The notes under the pieces were generated by a model, which saw only the letters and a program-made list of their open reading frames with translations, did not search any database and was not told the DNA's origin. Shown here piece by piece: positions 46,530-62,069 of a stretch of 64,000 nucleotides of DNA (position 1 is its first letter; each line of letters begins with the position of its first letter). The translations under genes were made by a program, and so were the position numbers. Source of the DNA: Buttiauxella massiliensis (lineage in GTDB: Bacteria > Pseudomonadota > Gammaproteobacteria > Enterobacterales > Enterobacteriaceae); contig NZ_LR722653.1 in the NCBI RefSeq assembly GCF_902500225.1, forward strand, positions 87,909 to 151,908, read 5' to 3'.

Positions 46530-47444
46530 TTATTTTTGCGCAGTTCCGTATACCAGTGCGATTTCGGGACTATTGACGATTTGCTCTCGCCACCATTCAC
46601 TGGCAAGCCCGGCAGTCTGCTCATTCCAGCCAATCCATACCGGTACAAACGGTACATGGGACACAACCTGCTTTTCCACCAGCACGCCACTTTCGATAAA
46701 ACGCTGCGCCATGTAACGGGGTACGTAACCACAGCCAATACCGCTGATTTGCAGCTCGAGTTTGGTTTTGAAATCAAAAACGGTGATCGCATCTTGTTCT
46801 TCGAGTAAATGCATCGAACGTGACGGCTCAAGACGCGATGTGTCGCCAACTACCACAGCACGGCTGCGTTTGATAATTCGGCGAGTGAGTGGTTCTTCAG
46901 CTTCCGCAAGTGGGTCATGAGGTGCAACAACAAAGATACTTTCAAGTTGACCAAGGAGTGTAAAACCAAAACCGCTCAACGATGGTGGATCGCTCATAGC
47001 GCCAACAATAATATCGGCCCGCCCTTCAGTGAGCGCTTCCCATGAACCGCCCAATACACCGTTGATGAATTTCAGCCGCGTCACGCTATAACTTTTGTAG
47101 AAAGCTTCAATAAGTGGAGTCAGCAACGAAAAGGGAAAAGAATCATCCACGCCAATCACCAGCTCGTTTTCCCATCCCTGATGAAGCTTGATAGCCTGCT
47201 GTTCCAGTTCGCGTACGGTATGCAGCACTTCGCGACCTTTTTCCAGCAGAAGCTGACCCGTTCGCGTAAAACGCGCACGGTGGCCGGATCGGTCGAGTAT
47301 TTGAATGTTGAGATCGTTTTCGAGTTTTTGAACGGTGTAACTGAGTGCGGAAGGCGTTTTAAAGAGCTTTGTTGCCGCAGCAGCAAAGCTCCCTTCTTTA
47401 TCGAGGGTATCGAGAATTATCAGCACATCCAGCAGTGGTTTCAT
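46530..47444 (-). CDS. yeeY: YeeY, LysR-family transcriptional regulator
   Basis: 304 aa. N-terminal winged HTH (LIILDTLDKEGSFAAAATKLFKTPSALSYTVQKL region, residues ~1-65) and a periplasmic-binding-like effector domain (residues ~95-290; VIGVDDSFPFSLLTP, ADIIVGAMSDPP). The order plaP-yeeY-yeeZ-his is that of E. coli. Its targets are not known; its closeness to plaP and the gabT-like gene makes these possible targets. Confidence 0.9.
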   Translation of the reverse strand: MKPLLDVLIILDTLDKEGSFAAAATKLFKTPSALSYTVQKLENDLNIQILDRSGHRARFTRTGQLLLEKGREVLHTVRELEQQAIKLHQGWENELVIGVDDSFPFSLLTPLIEAFYKSYSVTRLKFINGVLGGSWEALTEGRADIIVGAMSDPPSLSGFGFTLLGQLESIFVVAPHDPLAEAEEPLTRRIIKRSRAVVVGDTSRLEPSRSMHLLEEQDAITVFDFKTKLELQISGIGCGYVPRYMAQRFIESGVLVEKQVVSHVPFVPVWIGWNEQTAGLASEWWREQIVNSPEIALVYGTAQK

Positions 47445-47482
47445 ACTCGTTCCTGGAGGTCACGAGCAACACCCCACAGCGG

Positions 47483-48310
47483 TTACTGCATGGGCATTAC
47501 CAGCGGGTTTGGATATTGATATTCAAACCCAAGTTCGTTGCAAATACGGTTGCCATCCACCAGCTTACCGTGGCCATTTTGCGTTTCAGTTCGAAAAACG
47601 GGTGCGTCTAAATTCATCTGCCGTGCCATCAAAGAGTAGAACTCGGCACGCGTTGGATGAGCCGGCGCACATAAATTATAGATGTGCCCGCCTTTCGGAG
47701 CCTGTAGCAACAGAGTAATTGCTGAAATAACATCCTCAAGGTGCACCAGATTCACCCCATTAGCACCGTTAGCCACATTAGTTTTCCCTGCCAGAAAACG
47801 ACCAGGATGGCGTTCCGGCCCAACCAAACCCGCAAGACGCAAAATATCTACCGAGGTGCCAGGCAAGTCATGCAGCCAGGTTTCCAGCTCTTTCAGCACC
47901 CGCCCACTGGCGGTAACGGGCTCAAGCGGCGAGGTTTCTTTCACGGTGCCTTCGGTTTCACCGTAAACCGACGTGGAGCTGGTAAAAATGATACGCGGAA
48001 TATTATGAGCAAGAGCGCTATCAACAATTTCTTGAACCGCTTGCAGATAAAAATCGTCGCCTTCGCCAGTACGACGAGCGGGCAGCGTTATCACCAGCGC
48101 ATCAGCATCCAGTAATGCATCAAGGTCGTCGCTGTTACAAACCAGTTCAGGAGTCAATTGCAACTGATAACTGTCAATTCCACTCATTCTTGCGGCGTCG
48201 ACACCATCAAGGGTGGTTTTACTTCCTGTCACTTGCCAGCCACGCGCTGACAATGACATCGCCAGTGGCATTCCCAGCCACCCTAACCCGACAATCGCAA
48301 CCTTTTTCAT
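47483..48310 (-). CDS. yeeZ: YeeZ, NAD(P)-binding SDR-like epimerase family protein
   Basis: 275 aa from the ATG at 48310 (MKKVAIVGLGWLGMPLAMSL), close to E. coli YeeZ (274 aa). N-terminal dinucleotide motif GLGWLG, TSSTSVYGETEG in the extended-SDR active-site position and NLVHLEDVISAI in the sugar-epimerase-like C-terminal region. The substrate is unknown. Divergent from the his operon. Confidence 0.9.
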   Translation of the reverse strand: MKKVAIVGLGWLGMPLAMSLSARGWQVTGSKTTLDGVDAARMSGIDSYQLQLTPELVCNSDDLDALLDADALVITLPARRTGEGDDFYLQAVQEIVDSALAHNIPRIIFTSSTSVYGETEGTVKETSPLEPVTASGRVLKELETWLHDLPGTSVDILRLAGLVGPERHPGRFLAGKTNVANGANGVNLVHLEDVISAITLLLQAPKGGHIYNLCAPAHPTRAEFYSLMARQMNLDAPVFRTETQNGHGKLVDGNRICNELGFEYQYPNPLVMPMQ

Positions 48311-48439
48311 GCCTTCTCTCCTGGATTGCAGCATATCTCTCTGCTGTACTTTTTAGCCCTTCATTAAGGCTACGCCACGTTACGACAACTGACAATCAAT
48401 GGCACTAAACAGAATATTAATTGAGGGGGTAAAAAGCCC

Positions 48440-48469
48440 TTGCACAACGGACTGCATATGGTTTACGTT
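48440..48469 (+). promoter_or_regulatory. his operon promoter
   Basis: -35 TTGCAC (48440-48445) and -10 TACGTT (48464-48469), 18 bases apart, are in the same context as the E. coli his promoter (GTTTAGGTTAAAAG there, GTTTACGTTAAAAG here). Start of transcription would be about 30 bases upstream of hisL. Confidence 0.8.
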
Positions 48470-48507
48470 AAAAGCACATCATGAATAAACATTCATACGA
48501 GAATTTT

Positions 48508-48558
48508 ATGACACGCGTTCAAACTACTACCCACCATCATCACCATCATCCTGACTAG
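48508..48558 (+). CDS. hisL: HisL, his operon leader peptide
   Basis: 16 codons: MTRVQTTTHHHHHHPD. The six consecutive His codons are the attenuation sensor: when charged tRNA-His is scarce the ribosome stalls there and the terminator does not form. E. coli has seven His codons preceded by QFK; this species has six, preceded by three Thr codons. Translated just upstream of the attenuator at 48621-48656. Confidence 0.97.
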   Translation: MTRVQTTTHHHHHHPD

Positions 48559-48620
48559 TCTTTCAGGCGATGTGTGCTGGGAGACAGAAAAATCTTCCAG
48601 TGGTGCATGAACGAGTCAAT

Positions 48621-48656
48621 AAGCCCCCGGAAGATTTCTTCCGGGGGCTTTTTTTT
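48621..48656 (+). terminator. his attenuator terminator
   Basis: AGCCCCCGGAAG (48622-48633) pairs with CTTCCGGGGGCT (48638-48649) around a four-base loop, followed by eight T residues. It lies 63 bases after the hisL stop and 36 bases before hisG. Confidence 0.93.
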
Positions 48657-48691
48657 GGACGTCAGACAAGAATTTATTAGAGGGATTACTC

Positions 48692-49591
48692 ATGTTAGAC
48701 AATAACCGTTTACGCATAGCTATTCAGAAATCAGGCCGTTTAAGCGATGACTCACGCGAATTGCTCGCACGCTGTGGCATAAAAATCAACCTACACACAC
48801 AGCGCCTGATTGCGCTGGCAGAAAATATGCCAATCGACATTCTGCGTGTCCGTGATGACGATATTCCTGGCCTGATTATGGACGGTGTGGTGGATCTGGG
48901 CATTATCGGCGAGAACGTGCTGGAAGAAGAGTTACTGACGCGTCGCGCTCAGGGCGAAGACCCACGTTACTTTACCCTGCGCCGCCTGGATTTCGGCGGT
49001 TGCCGCTTTTCTCTGGCGATTTCCGTCGATGAGCCGTGGGACGGCCCGGCCAGCCTGAACAATAAGCGTATCGCGACCTCTTACCCTCACCTGTTGAAGC
49101 GTTACCTTGATGGCAAAGGTGTGCAGTTCAAATCCTGCCTGTTAAACGGTTCTGTTGAAGTGGCTCCGCGTGCGGGTCTCGCGGATGCGATTTGTGACCT
49201 GGTTTCTACTGGCGCAACCCTCGAAGCTAACGGCCTGCGTGAAGTTGAAGTGATTTACCGCTCCAAAGCCTGCCTGATTCAACGCGACGGTGAAATGCCG
49301 GAAGCAAAACAGCAGTTAATCGACAAACTGATGACCCGCATCCAGGGTGTGATTCAGGCGCGTGAATCGAAATACATCATGCTGCATGCACCAAGCGAGC
49401 GCCTGGATGAAATTATTTCTCTGCTGCCAGGCGCTGAACGCCCAACTATTCTGCCGCTGGCTGGCGATCAACAACGTGTGGCAATGCATATGGTGAGCAG
49501 CGAAACGCTGTTCTGGGAAACCATGGAAAAACTGAAAGCGCTGGGTGCCAGTTCGATTCTGGTGTTACCAATTGAGAAGATGATGGAGTAA
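48692..49591 (+). CDS. hisG: HisG, ATP phosphoribosyltransferase (long form)
   Basis: 299 aa, the usual long HisG with a C-terminal ACT-like domain that binds the feedback inhibitor histidine. [15 protein letters not shown], the PRPP-binding segment [18 protein letters not shown] and the C-terminal [16 protein letters not shown] are visible. It catalyses the first committed step of histidine synthesis. Confidence 0.98.
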   Translation: MLDNNRLRIAIQKSGRLSDDSRELLARCGIKINLHTQRLIALAENMPIDILRVRDDDIPGLIMDGVVDLGIIGENVLEEELLTRRAQGEDPRYFTLRRLDFGGCRFSLAISVDEPWDGPASLNNKRIATSYPHLLKRYLDGKGVQFKSCLLNGSVEVAPRAGLADAICDLVSTGATLEANGLREVEVIYRSKACLIQRDGEMPEAKQQLIDKLMTRIQGVIQARESKYIMLHAPSERLDEIISLLPGAERPTILPLAGDQQRVAMHMVSSETLFWETMEKLKALGASSILVLPIEKMME

Positions 49592-49595
49592 CACC

Positions 49596-55130
<5,535 letters not shown>

Positions 55131-55137
<7 letters not shown>

Positions 55138-55742
55138 CACAAGAACAGCAAGACCAACTGGACTGGGAAAAAACCGACGGACTGATGCCAGTGATTGTTC
55201 AACACGCAAAATCTGGCGAAGTGCTGATGCTGGGATACATGAACCCGCAAGCGCTGGCACAAACGATTGAAAGCGGCAAGGTCACTTTCTTCTCGCGCAC
55301 CAAACAGCGTTTGTGGACCAAGGGTGAAACCTCGGGCAACTTCCTTAACGTGGTGAACATTGCTCCCGATTGCGACAACGACACGCTGCTGATTCTGGCA
55401 AACCCCATCGGCCCAACCTGCCACCTCGGCACCTCGAGCTGCTTTGGCGAAGCCCATCACGACTGGCACTTCCTGTACCAACTTGAGGAACTGCTGGCGT
55501 CACGGAAAACTGCCGACCCTGAGAGTTCGTATACCGCGAAGTTGTATGCGAGTGGAACCAAGCGTATCGCTCAAAAAGTGGGTGAAGAAGGCGTGGAGAC
55601 CGCTTTGGCCGCAACGGTTAATGATCGTTTTGAGCTGAAAAATGAAGCGTCGGATTTGGTCTATCACTTGCTGGTGTTACTGCAGGATCAGGATTTGGAT
55701 TTGAGCGCGGTGATTGAAAATTTGCGCGAAAGGCATAAATAA
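55131..55742 (+). CDS. hisI: HisI(E), bifunctional phosphoribosyl-AMP cyclohydrolase / phosphoribosyl-ATP pyrophosphatase
   Basis: 203 aa fused enzyme. N-terminal cyclohydrolase with [17 protein letters not shown] and the zinc cysteines ([18 protein letters not shown]). C-terminal pyrophosphohydrolase with [12 protein letters not shown] and [15 protein letters not shown]. Catalyses steps two and three. Last gene of the operon; followed by a strong bidirectional terminator. Confidence 0.97.
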
Positions 55743-55753
55743 GTTTGCTTTGA

Positions 55754-55787
55754 TGTGAATAAGGCCGCGAAAGCGGCCTTATTCACA
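55754..55787. terminator. Bidirectional terminator between hisI and wzz
   Basis: A perfect 15-bp stem, TGTGAATAAGGCCGC / GCGGCCTTATTCACA, closes a GAAA tetraloop. It lies between the convergent hisI and wzz genes. Confidence 0.9.
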
Positions 55788-55794
55788 TTTGAAT

Positions 55795-56778
55795 CTAGGC
55801 ATTAGGTTTATAGTTACGTAAAGCATTGCGGCCTAACACTGCACCTGCACCAACCATCCCACCTAACAACGTTGCCAATATCAGTGTCAAAGCACGCTTC
55901 GGACTATCTCGACGAATTGGCAGAGTTGGTTTCATTACATAGCGGTAAGAATGGATTGTCGTAGGGTCAATTTTCAAACTCTGAATATCAAGTAAGTTCT
56001 GTTTAGTCTGGTAGTAAGTAGATGAAAACACTAACGGGCGTGTAGCCTCATTTTTAATCATCGAAGACAGTGCTTCACTACCTAATAGAACCATTGTGTC
56101 TTGAGTAACATCAGAAGTTTGCTGTAACTGAGGTGACGAAACCTTTGCTTCTGTTGCAAATTTAAGCGCCTCGCTTATTTGCTTAATACGCAAATCTTTT
56201 TGTTCCTGCGCTACTTTTTGCTGAGTTTGCAAAGAGTCCTCAAGCGTCGAAATTTGCAGCTTAATATTGTCCTTAAGATCTGCGGCAAGCTCTTCACCAA
56301 CTTGTTCATCAACACGTTGTATATACTGAGCTACTTTAGCTTTAGCGCCTTCAGGTGTGTTATCGACATAACTCACTTTCAGGGGTAATTGCTGACCTTT
56401 AACAGAAGGTTCAACTGTGAGTTTTTCAGGCTCTTCCTGGTTATCTAACATTTCTGATAAAGCCGAAAGTGAGCCGCTCAAGCGACCGACAACTCTATTT
56501 TGCAGATCGGTAATATTAGGCGCTGCATTGCCATAAATAACGTTTAAAGCATTGCTGTAGGTAGCAATTTGCGCAGCATCTGGTTGTGTAATAACCGCTG
56601 TAGAGGTCCATTTCTCTTTAGCGATAAACAGATAGATAACGGCAAGTACTATGGCCGCAACAACACAAGCAATAATGGTGGTTTTCCCTTTCCACAACTG
56701 CATTAAAACATCTATTAAATCGATTGTTTCGCCTGAATTCCCTGTTTGGCTACTTGTTACATTTTTATCTTGAATCAT
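55795..56778 (-). CDS. wzzB: Wzz (WzzB), O-antigen chain length regulator
   Basis: 327 aa. Two membrane helices, one near residues 33-53 (IIACVVAAIVLAVIYLF) and one near 300-318 (LILATLLGGMVGAGAVLG), flank a long periplasmic alpha-helical domain. The Pro-rich PTLPIRRDSPKRA just before the second helix is the hallmark of Wzz/PCP-1 proteins. It sets the modal chain length of the polymerised O antigen. It is the last gene of the polysaccharide locus and converges with hisI as in E. coli. Confidence 0.95.
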   Translation of the reverse strand: MIQDKNVTSSQTGNSGETIDLIDVLMQLWKGKTTIIACVVAAIVLAVIYLFIAKEKWTSTAVITQPDAAQIATYSNALNVIYGNAAPNITDLQNRVVGRLSGSLSALSEMLDNQEEPEKLTVEPSVKGQQLPLKVSYVDNTPEGAKAKVAQYIQRVDEQVGEELAADLKDNIKLQISTLEDSLQTQQKVAQEQKDLRIKQISEALKFATEAKVSSPQLQQTSDVTQDTMVLLGSEALSSMIKNEATRPLVFSSTYYQTKQNLLDIQSLKIDPTTIHSYRYVMKPTLPIRRDSPKRALTLILATLLGGMVGAGAVLGRNALRNYKPNA

Positions 56779-56890
56779 GATTACCCTAAAAAATCAGTTC
56801 ACAAACCGCTAACATTTGTACGTTTTTAGTATAATCAGATAAAAGAAAAATTGCCTGCGAAAGAGTAATGGTTTGTGTCGGAAAAAACCG

Positions 56891-56915
56891 AAAAACGCCC
56901 CTCAAATCATGGGGC
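56891..56915 (-). terminator. Probable terminator of rmlA
   Basis: On the minus strand GCCCC...GGGGC, partly closed by more pairs, is followed by GTTTTTC. It lies 66 bases after the rmlA stop codon and 113 bases before the wzz start codon. Confidence 0.55.
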
Positions 56916-56980
56916 TTTGTGAAAAAATACAATTCCTTATCAACCAGGAGTCTAAGGATTGCTCAATTAAGTAGATTTGC

Positions 56981-57859
56981 TTAGACGGGAATCTGCTTAC
57001 CCACTAACTGAATCAAATATTGCCCATACGATGTCTTATCCATAGTCTTAGCACTTTCAAGCACTTGATCGACAGACATCCATCCTTTTCTATAGGCAAT
57101 CTCTTCCAGGCAGGCTACTTTGAAACCCTGTCTCTTTTCAATGGTATGGACGAACTGAGATGCTTCAATCAAGCTATCGTGAGTCCCTGTATCCAACCAG
57201 GCAAAACCACGCCCAAGCAATTCAACATTCAGTTCATCCATCTCAAGATACATCTGATTGATACTGGTGATTTCGAGTTCATTCCGTTCCGAAGGTTTAA
57301 CCAGCTTAGCCAAATCGACGACTTTGTTATCATAGAAATAGAGCCCAGTAACTGCCCAATTAGATTTTGGCTGCATCGGTTTTTCTTCGATAGAAAGCGC
57401 TCGATAATTTTCGTCGAATTCGACAACACCAAAACGTTGCGGAGACATCACCTGGTATCCGAAAACGGTAGCGCCATTTTGCCGTTGTGCAACCATTTCA
57501 AGCTTACTGCCGAATCCCTGCCCAAAGAATATGTTATCTCCGAGTACCAGAGCACAATTCTCGCCATTGATGAATTCTTCTCCGATAATGAATGCCTGCG
57601 CCAGACCTTCAGGACGAGCCTGAATTTCATAGCTCAGCTTGATCCCTAGATGAGAACCATCACCCAACAAACGCTGGAATGAAGGAAGATCTTCAAGTGT
57701 GGTGATAAGTAAAATATCGCGGATACCTGCCAGCATTAGTACCGAGAGTGGATAGTAAATCATGGGCTTATCGTAAATGGGCAACAGCTGCTTTGAGACC
57801 CCGCGTGTAATCGGATACAACCGTGTTCCCGACCCACCCGCCAGAACAATCCCCTTCAT
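56981..57859 (-). CDS. rfbA: RmlA (RfbA), glucose-1-phosphate thymidylyltransferase
   Basis: 292 aa. N-terminal nucleotidyltransferase motif [38 protein letters not shown] and [23 protein letters not shown] is a C-terminal allosteric region. It forms dTDP-glucose from dTTP and glucose 1-phosphate, the first step to dTDP-rhamnose or related dTDP sugars. Here rmlA follows rmlB, but rmlC and rmlD are absent from the window. Confidence 0.96.
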   Translation of the reverse strand: MKGIVLAGGSGTRLYPITRGVSKQLLPIYDKPMIYYPLSVLMLAGIRDILLITTLEDLPSFQRLLGDGSHLGIKLSYEIQARPEGLAQAFIIGEEFINGENCALVLGDNIFFGQGFGSKLEMVAQRQNGATVFGYQVMSPQRFGVVEFDENYRALSIEEKPMQPKSNWAVTGLYFYDNKVVDLAKLVKPSERNELEITSINQMYLEMDELNVELLGRGFAWLDTGTHDSLIEASQFVHTIEKRQGFKVACLEEIAYRKGWMSVDQVLESAKTMDKTSYGQYLIQLVGKQIPV

Positions 57860-57881
57860 CTTAAAATCCTTATATTCTTGA

Positions 57882-58946
57882 TTAACTGTTTAGACCTAAA
57901 CGTTCCATTGAATATGAACCATTTTTAACACGTTGCCACCATGACTCATTCGCAAGATACCATTCGACGGTTTTTTTGATCCCGCTTTCAAAGGTTTCAC
58001 TAGGTTTCCAACCAAGTTCCCTTTCAATTTTCGAAGCATCAATTGCATATCTCAGATCGTGGCCAGGACGGTCCGTGACATAAGTAATCAGTTCTTCAAA
58101 ACGTTCTATGTTTGCGGGCTTAGTGGGAACAATTTCATCAAGTAAGCGGCAAATGGTCTTTACAACATCAATGTTTTTACGCTCATTATGGCCGCCAATA
58201 TTGTATGTCTCGCCCGGATTACCTTCCGTAACTACTTTGTAAAGTGCCCTGGCATGATCCTCGACATATAACCAGTCTCGTACCTGGCAACCATTGCCAT
58301 ACACTGGCAGAGGTTTACCCTCTAACGCATTGAGAATAACGAGTGGAATCAACTTCTCAGGGAAATGGTACGGGCCATAGTTGTTTGAACAATTAGTCAC
58401 AATTGTGGGCAACCCGTAGGTCCGCATCCAAGCACGAACTAAATGGTCGCTAGACGCTTTGGATGCAGAGTATGGACTGCTTGGCGCATAAGGTGTTGTT
58501 TCGGTAAACAGTGACTCCGTATCATGTAAGTCACCAAAAACCTCATCTGTGGAAATATGATGAAAACGGAAGCCGTCTTTCGATGATGGAGTCTGTTGAT
58601 TCCAGTAATTTCGAGCAGCTTCGAGTAAAATATAAGTTCCAACAATATTCGTTTCAATGAACGCTGCAGGACCATCAATTGAACGATCAACATGGCTTTC
58701 TGCTGCCAAATGCATCACCGCATCTGGTTGGAACTCATGAAAAGCATTATCTAAAGCGGCCCGGTCACAAATATCAATCTGGCGAAATGAATATCGACCA
58801 TTGTTGGAAACAGAGGCTAGCGACTCAATATTTCCAGCATAAGTCAGTTTGTCTATGACTAAAACTTCGTCATTAGTTGCTTCGATAATGTGGCGAACGA
58901 CTGCAGAGCCAATAAAACCTGCACCGCCTGTGACTATGATTTTCAT
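57882..58946 (-). CDS. rfbB: RmlB (RfbB), dTDP-glucose 4,6-dehydratase
   Basis: 354 aa extended SDR. NAD motif [14 protein letters not shown], catalytic Tyr/Lys in [12 protein letters not shown], Asp/Glu in [13 protein letters not shown]. It converts dTDP-glucose to dTDP-4-keto-6-deoxyglucose. 22 bases upstream of rmlA. Whether the product goes to rhamnose, fucosamine or another sugar cannot be told, since downstream enzymes are not in view. Confidence 0.96.
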   Translation of the reverse strand: MKIIVTGGAGFIGSAVVRHIIEATNDEVLVIDKLTYAGNIESLASVSNNGRYSFRQIDICDRAALDNAFHEFQPDAVMHLAAESHVDRSIDGPAAFIETNIVGTYILLEAARNYWNQQTPSSKDGFRFHHISTDEVFGDLHDTESLFTETTPYAPSSPYSASKASSDHLVRAWMRTYGLPTIVTNCSNNYGPYHFPEKLIPLVILNALEGKPLPVYGNGCQVRDWLYVEDHARALYKVVTEGNPGETYNIGGHNERKNIDVVKTICRLLDEIVPTKPANIERFEELITYVTDRPGHDLRYAIDASKIERELGWKPSETFESGIKKTVEWYLANESWWQRVKNGSYSMERLGLNS

Positions 58947-59159
58947 AAGGCCTCAATAATGTGAATGAGATTAACATCACTTAGTCGCCTAACAATTTCA
59001 GACTAGTGCGCATGGTTAATAGGTAAAATTATCGATTAATTTTAAAGTCATTATAAGTAACATCATCGTGTTTTCCCTAATTTGAAGCACTTGCTCTTTC
59101 CTTTAAAATTTTCATCTTAAAGTTATAATTATTTGCAATATAAAATTAATAATATCTTC

Positions 59160-60326
59160 TTAATCACTTCCAAAAAGATCTCGAGTATATAATTTTTTTG
59201 CAACATCAATTAACTCTTCATCCATACGATTGGATATAATAACATCCGCTTCCTCTTTAAAACTACTAAGGTTACGCACAATCCGGGAGTTAAAAAAATC
59301 ACTACCCGCCATTGCTGGTTCGTAAATTATAACTTCAACACCCTTTGCTTTGATACGCTTCATTATGCCCTGAATAGACGAAGCTCGGAAATTGTCGGAA
59401 CCGCTTTTCATTATTAATCGATAGATACCAACAACTTTAGGTTTCCTTGCCAAGATAGAGTCAGCAATAAAATCTTTTCGAGTGCGATTCGCATCAACGA
59501 TAGCCGATATTAGATTATTTGGTACGGACTGGTAGTTAGCTAATAATTGCTTAGTATCCTTTGGTAAACAATACCCTCCGTAACCAAACGAAGGATTATT
59601 GTAATGGTCACCAATTCGAGGATCAAGACTAACTCCTTCTATTATCTGACGTGAGTCAAGACCGAGGCTTTCCGCATAGCTATCTAATTCATTAAAGTAA
59701 GCTACACGCATCGCAAGATAAGTGTTTGCAAAGAGTTTAATAGCTTCAGCTTCAGTTGAATCTGTGAATAGTGTAGGAATATCATTTTTGATAGCCCCTT
59801 CTTGCAACAAAGATGCAAAACGTTCAGCTCGTTCAGAACGCTCGCCGATGACAATTCTAGACGGATAAAGATTGTCATAAAGAGCTTTGCCTTCGCGTAA
59901 AAATTCCGGTGAGAAGATAAGATTTTCTATACTTAGTTTTTCTTTAATTGATTGAGTAAACCCAACAGGAATTGTAGATTTAATTATCATAACCGCATTT
60001 GGGTTTAAAGAAGTTACATCAAGAATTACACTCTCAACTGTTGATGTGTTGAAGTAATTAGTTTTTGGATCATAGTCTGTAGGTGTGGCGATAATAACAT
60101 AATCAGCATCACGATAAGCATCAAGTTTATCCGTGGTTGCACGGAAATTAAGATTTCCCTCAGAGAGGTATTCTTGTATTTCCTTATCGACAATAGGCGA
60201 AATTTTATTATTTATCATGTCAACTTTATCTTGGACAACATCCAAAGCCACAACTTCATGATGTTGAGCTATAAGAATTCCATTTGATAAACCAACATAA
60301 CCTGTTCCAGCAATTGCAATTTTCAT
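59160..60326 (-). CDS. ugd: Ugd, UDP-glucose 6-dehydrogenase (copy 1, left of gnd)
   Basis: 388 aa. N-terminal NAD motif [15 protein letters not shown]; catalytic Cys in [20 protein letters not shown] region; the conserved Lys and the [18 protein letters not shown] segment follow. It oxidises UDP-glucose to UDP-glucuronate for capsule, lipid A and O-antigen sugars. It is separated from gnd by a terminator, so it has its own promoter. A second, closely similar copy is at 62070-63236. Confidence 0.96.
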   Translation of the reverse strand: MKIAIAGTGYVGLSNGILIAQHHEVVALDVVQDKVDMINNKISPIVDKEIQEYLSEGNLNFRATTDKLDAYRDADYVIIATPTDYDPKTNYFNTSTVESVILDVTSLNPNAVMIIKSTIPVGFTQSIKEKLSIENLIFSPEFLREGKALYDNLYPSRIVIGERSERAERFASLLQEGAIKNDIPTLFTDSTEAEAIKLFANTYLAMRVAYFNELDSYAESLGLDSRQIIEGVSLDPRIGDHYNNPSFGYGGYCLPKDTKQLLANYQSVPNNLISAIVDANRTRKDFIADSILARKPKVVGIYRLIMKSGSDNFRASSIQGIMKRIKAKGVEVIIYEPAMAGSDFFNSRIVRNLSSFKEEADVIISNRMDEELIDVAKKLYTRDLFGSD

Positions 60327-60404
60327 CCAATCATACTCTTTATTGTGAAATTCTAGAAATTACAAACTCTAACAATAACTTTCTATATTTATAGAATAAC
60401 TGAT

Positions 60405-60431
60405 ATAAAAAACCCGGTTATAAACCGGGTT
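60405..60431 (-). terminator. Terminator of gnd
   Basis: On the minus strand the 9-bp stem AACCCGGTT/AACCGGGTT closes a three-base loop and is followed by a T run (TTTTTTAT). It begins 27 bases after the gnd stop. Confidence 0.88.
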
Positions 60432-60457
60432 GAGATTATACTTTAGTATAAATAAAT

Positions 60458-61867
60458 TTAATCTAACCACTCGGTATGGAACACACCTTCTTTATCAATA
60501 CGCTTATAAGTATGCGCACCAAAGTAGTCACGCTGCGCCTGAATCAGGTTGGCAGGCAGTACCGCTGAACGGTAGCTGTCGTAGTAAGAGATAGCAGCAG
60601 AGAAGGTTGGCGTTGGAATACCATTCTGCACAGCGTAAGAAACCACATCACGCAGAGCTTGCTGGTATTCGTCAGCAATTTTCTTGAAGTACGGTGCCAG
60701 CAGCAAGTTCGCAATAGCTGGGTTCTCTGCATACGCATCGGTGATTTTCTGCAAGAACTGAGCACGGATAATGCAACCAGCGCGGAAAATCTTAGCAATC
60801 TCACCGTAGTTGAGATCCCAGTTATTCTCTTCAGATGCTGCACGTAGCTGGGAGAAACCTTGAGCGTAAGAAACAATCTTGCCCAGATACAATGCACGGC
60901 GCACTTTCTCGGCAAAATCAGTTTTATCGCCAGCAAATGGTTTAGCCTGCGGGCCACTCAGCACTTTAGAAGCGGCAACACGCTGCTCTTTCAAGGAAGA
61001 AATGTAACGTGCAAACACAGATTCGGTGATCAGAGACAACGGTTCACCCAGATCCAGCGAGCTCTGGCTAGTCCACTTGCCAGTACCTTTGTTCGCAGCT
61101 TCATCAAGAATCACATCCACCAGATAGTTACCGTCTTCATCTTTTTTAGTGAAGATGTCTTTGGTGATGTCGATCAGGTAGCTGCTTAACTCGCCTTTAT
61201 TCCAGTCGGTAAAGGTTGTCGCCAACTCTTCATTCGAAAGATTAAGGCCATTTTTAAGCAGTGAATAGGCTTCAGCAATTAATTGCATATCACCGTATTC
61301 AATTCCGTTGTGAACCATTTTTACATAGTGACCAGCACCATCAGCACCAATGTAGGTAACGCATGGTTCGCCATCTTCGGCAACGGCTGCTATCTGCTTT
61401 AAAATTGGTGCAACCAGTTCATAAGCTTCTTTCTGACCGCCTGGCATAATGGATGGCCCTTTCAATGCGCCTTCTTCACCGCCAGAAACGCCTGTACCGA
61501 TAAAGTTGAAACCTTCCGCAGAAAGTTCACGGTTACGACGAATTGTATCCAGGAAGAAGGTGTTACCGCCGTCAATCAGAATATCGCCCTTCTCAAGATA
61601 CGGCTTGAGAGAATCAATGGTCTTGTCCGTGGCCTCACCGGCCTTAACCATCAACAGGATGCGGCGTGGAGTTTCGAGCGATTCAACGAACTCTTGCACC
61701 GTATAGTAAGGAACAAGCTTCTTGCCCGGGTTCTCTGCGATAACTTCTTCAGTCTTATCGCCGGAACGGTTGAACACGGAAACGGTATAGCCGCGGCTTT
61801 CGATGTTCAGCGCAAGGTTGCGCCCCATAACTGCCATACCAACGACGCCGATCTGCTGTTTGGACAT
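60458..61867 (-). CDS. gnd: Gnd, 6-phosphogluconate dehydrogenase (decarboxylating)
   Basis: 469 aa, one more than E. coli Gnd. NADP motif [19 protein letters not shown], substrate site [20 protein letters not shown] and catalytic Lys/His in [20 protein letters not shown]. Oxidises 6-phosphogluconate to ribulose 5-phosphate, CO2 and NADPH. It sits at the border of the surface-polysaccharide cluster, as in other enterobacteria where recombination at gnd spreads O-antigen genes. Confidence 0.98.
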   Translation of the reverse strand: MSKQQIGVVGMAVMGRNLALNIESRGYTVSVFNRSGDKTEEVIAENPGKKLVPYYTVQEFVESLETPRRILLMVKAGEATDKTIDSLKPYLEKGDILIDGGNTFFLDTIRRNRELSAEGFNFIGTGVSGGEEGALKGPSIMPGGQKEAYELVAPILKQIAAVAEDGEPCVTYIGADGAGHYVKMVHNGIEYGDMQLIAEAYSLLKNGLNLSNEELATTFTDWNKGELSSYLIDITKDIFTKKDEDGNYLVDVILDEAANKGTGKWTSQSSLDLGEPLSLITESVFARYISSLKEQRVAASKVLSGPQAKPFAGDKTDFAEKVRRALYLGKIVSYAQGFSQLRAASEENNWDLNYGEIAKIFRAGCIIRAQFLQKITDAYAENPAIANLLLAPYFKKIADEYQQALRDVVSYAVQNGIPTPTFSAAISYYDSYRSAVLPANLIQAQRDYFGAHTYKRIDKEGVFHTEWLD

Positions 61868-62069
61868 TACATACTCCTGTCAGGTGTGGTCACCGCGGCA
61901 AGTGCGCGGCTTGAAATGTGGCTTAGATGTTAACTCAGGTTTAAGTCTGGAGGATAGCGTTTGATGCTGTGCCCATCAAAAGTACATATGAGATACAAGT
62001 TCTCGTTTGCACTAAAAGTACAGTGATGTTAAAAAATCACCTCAAGAAGTTATAGTATGGAGAAACTGT

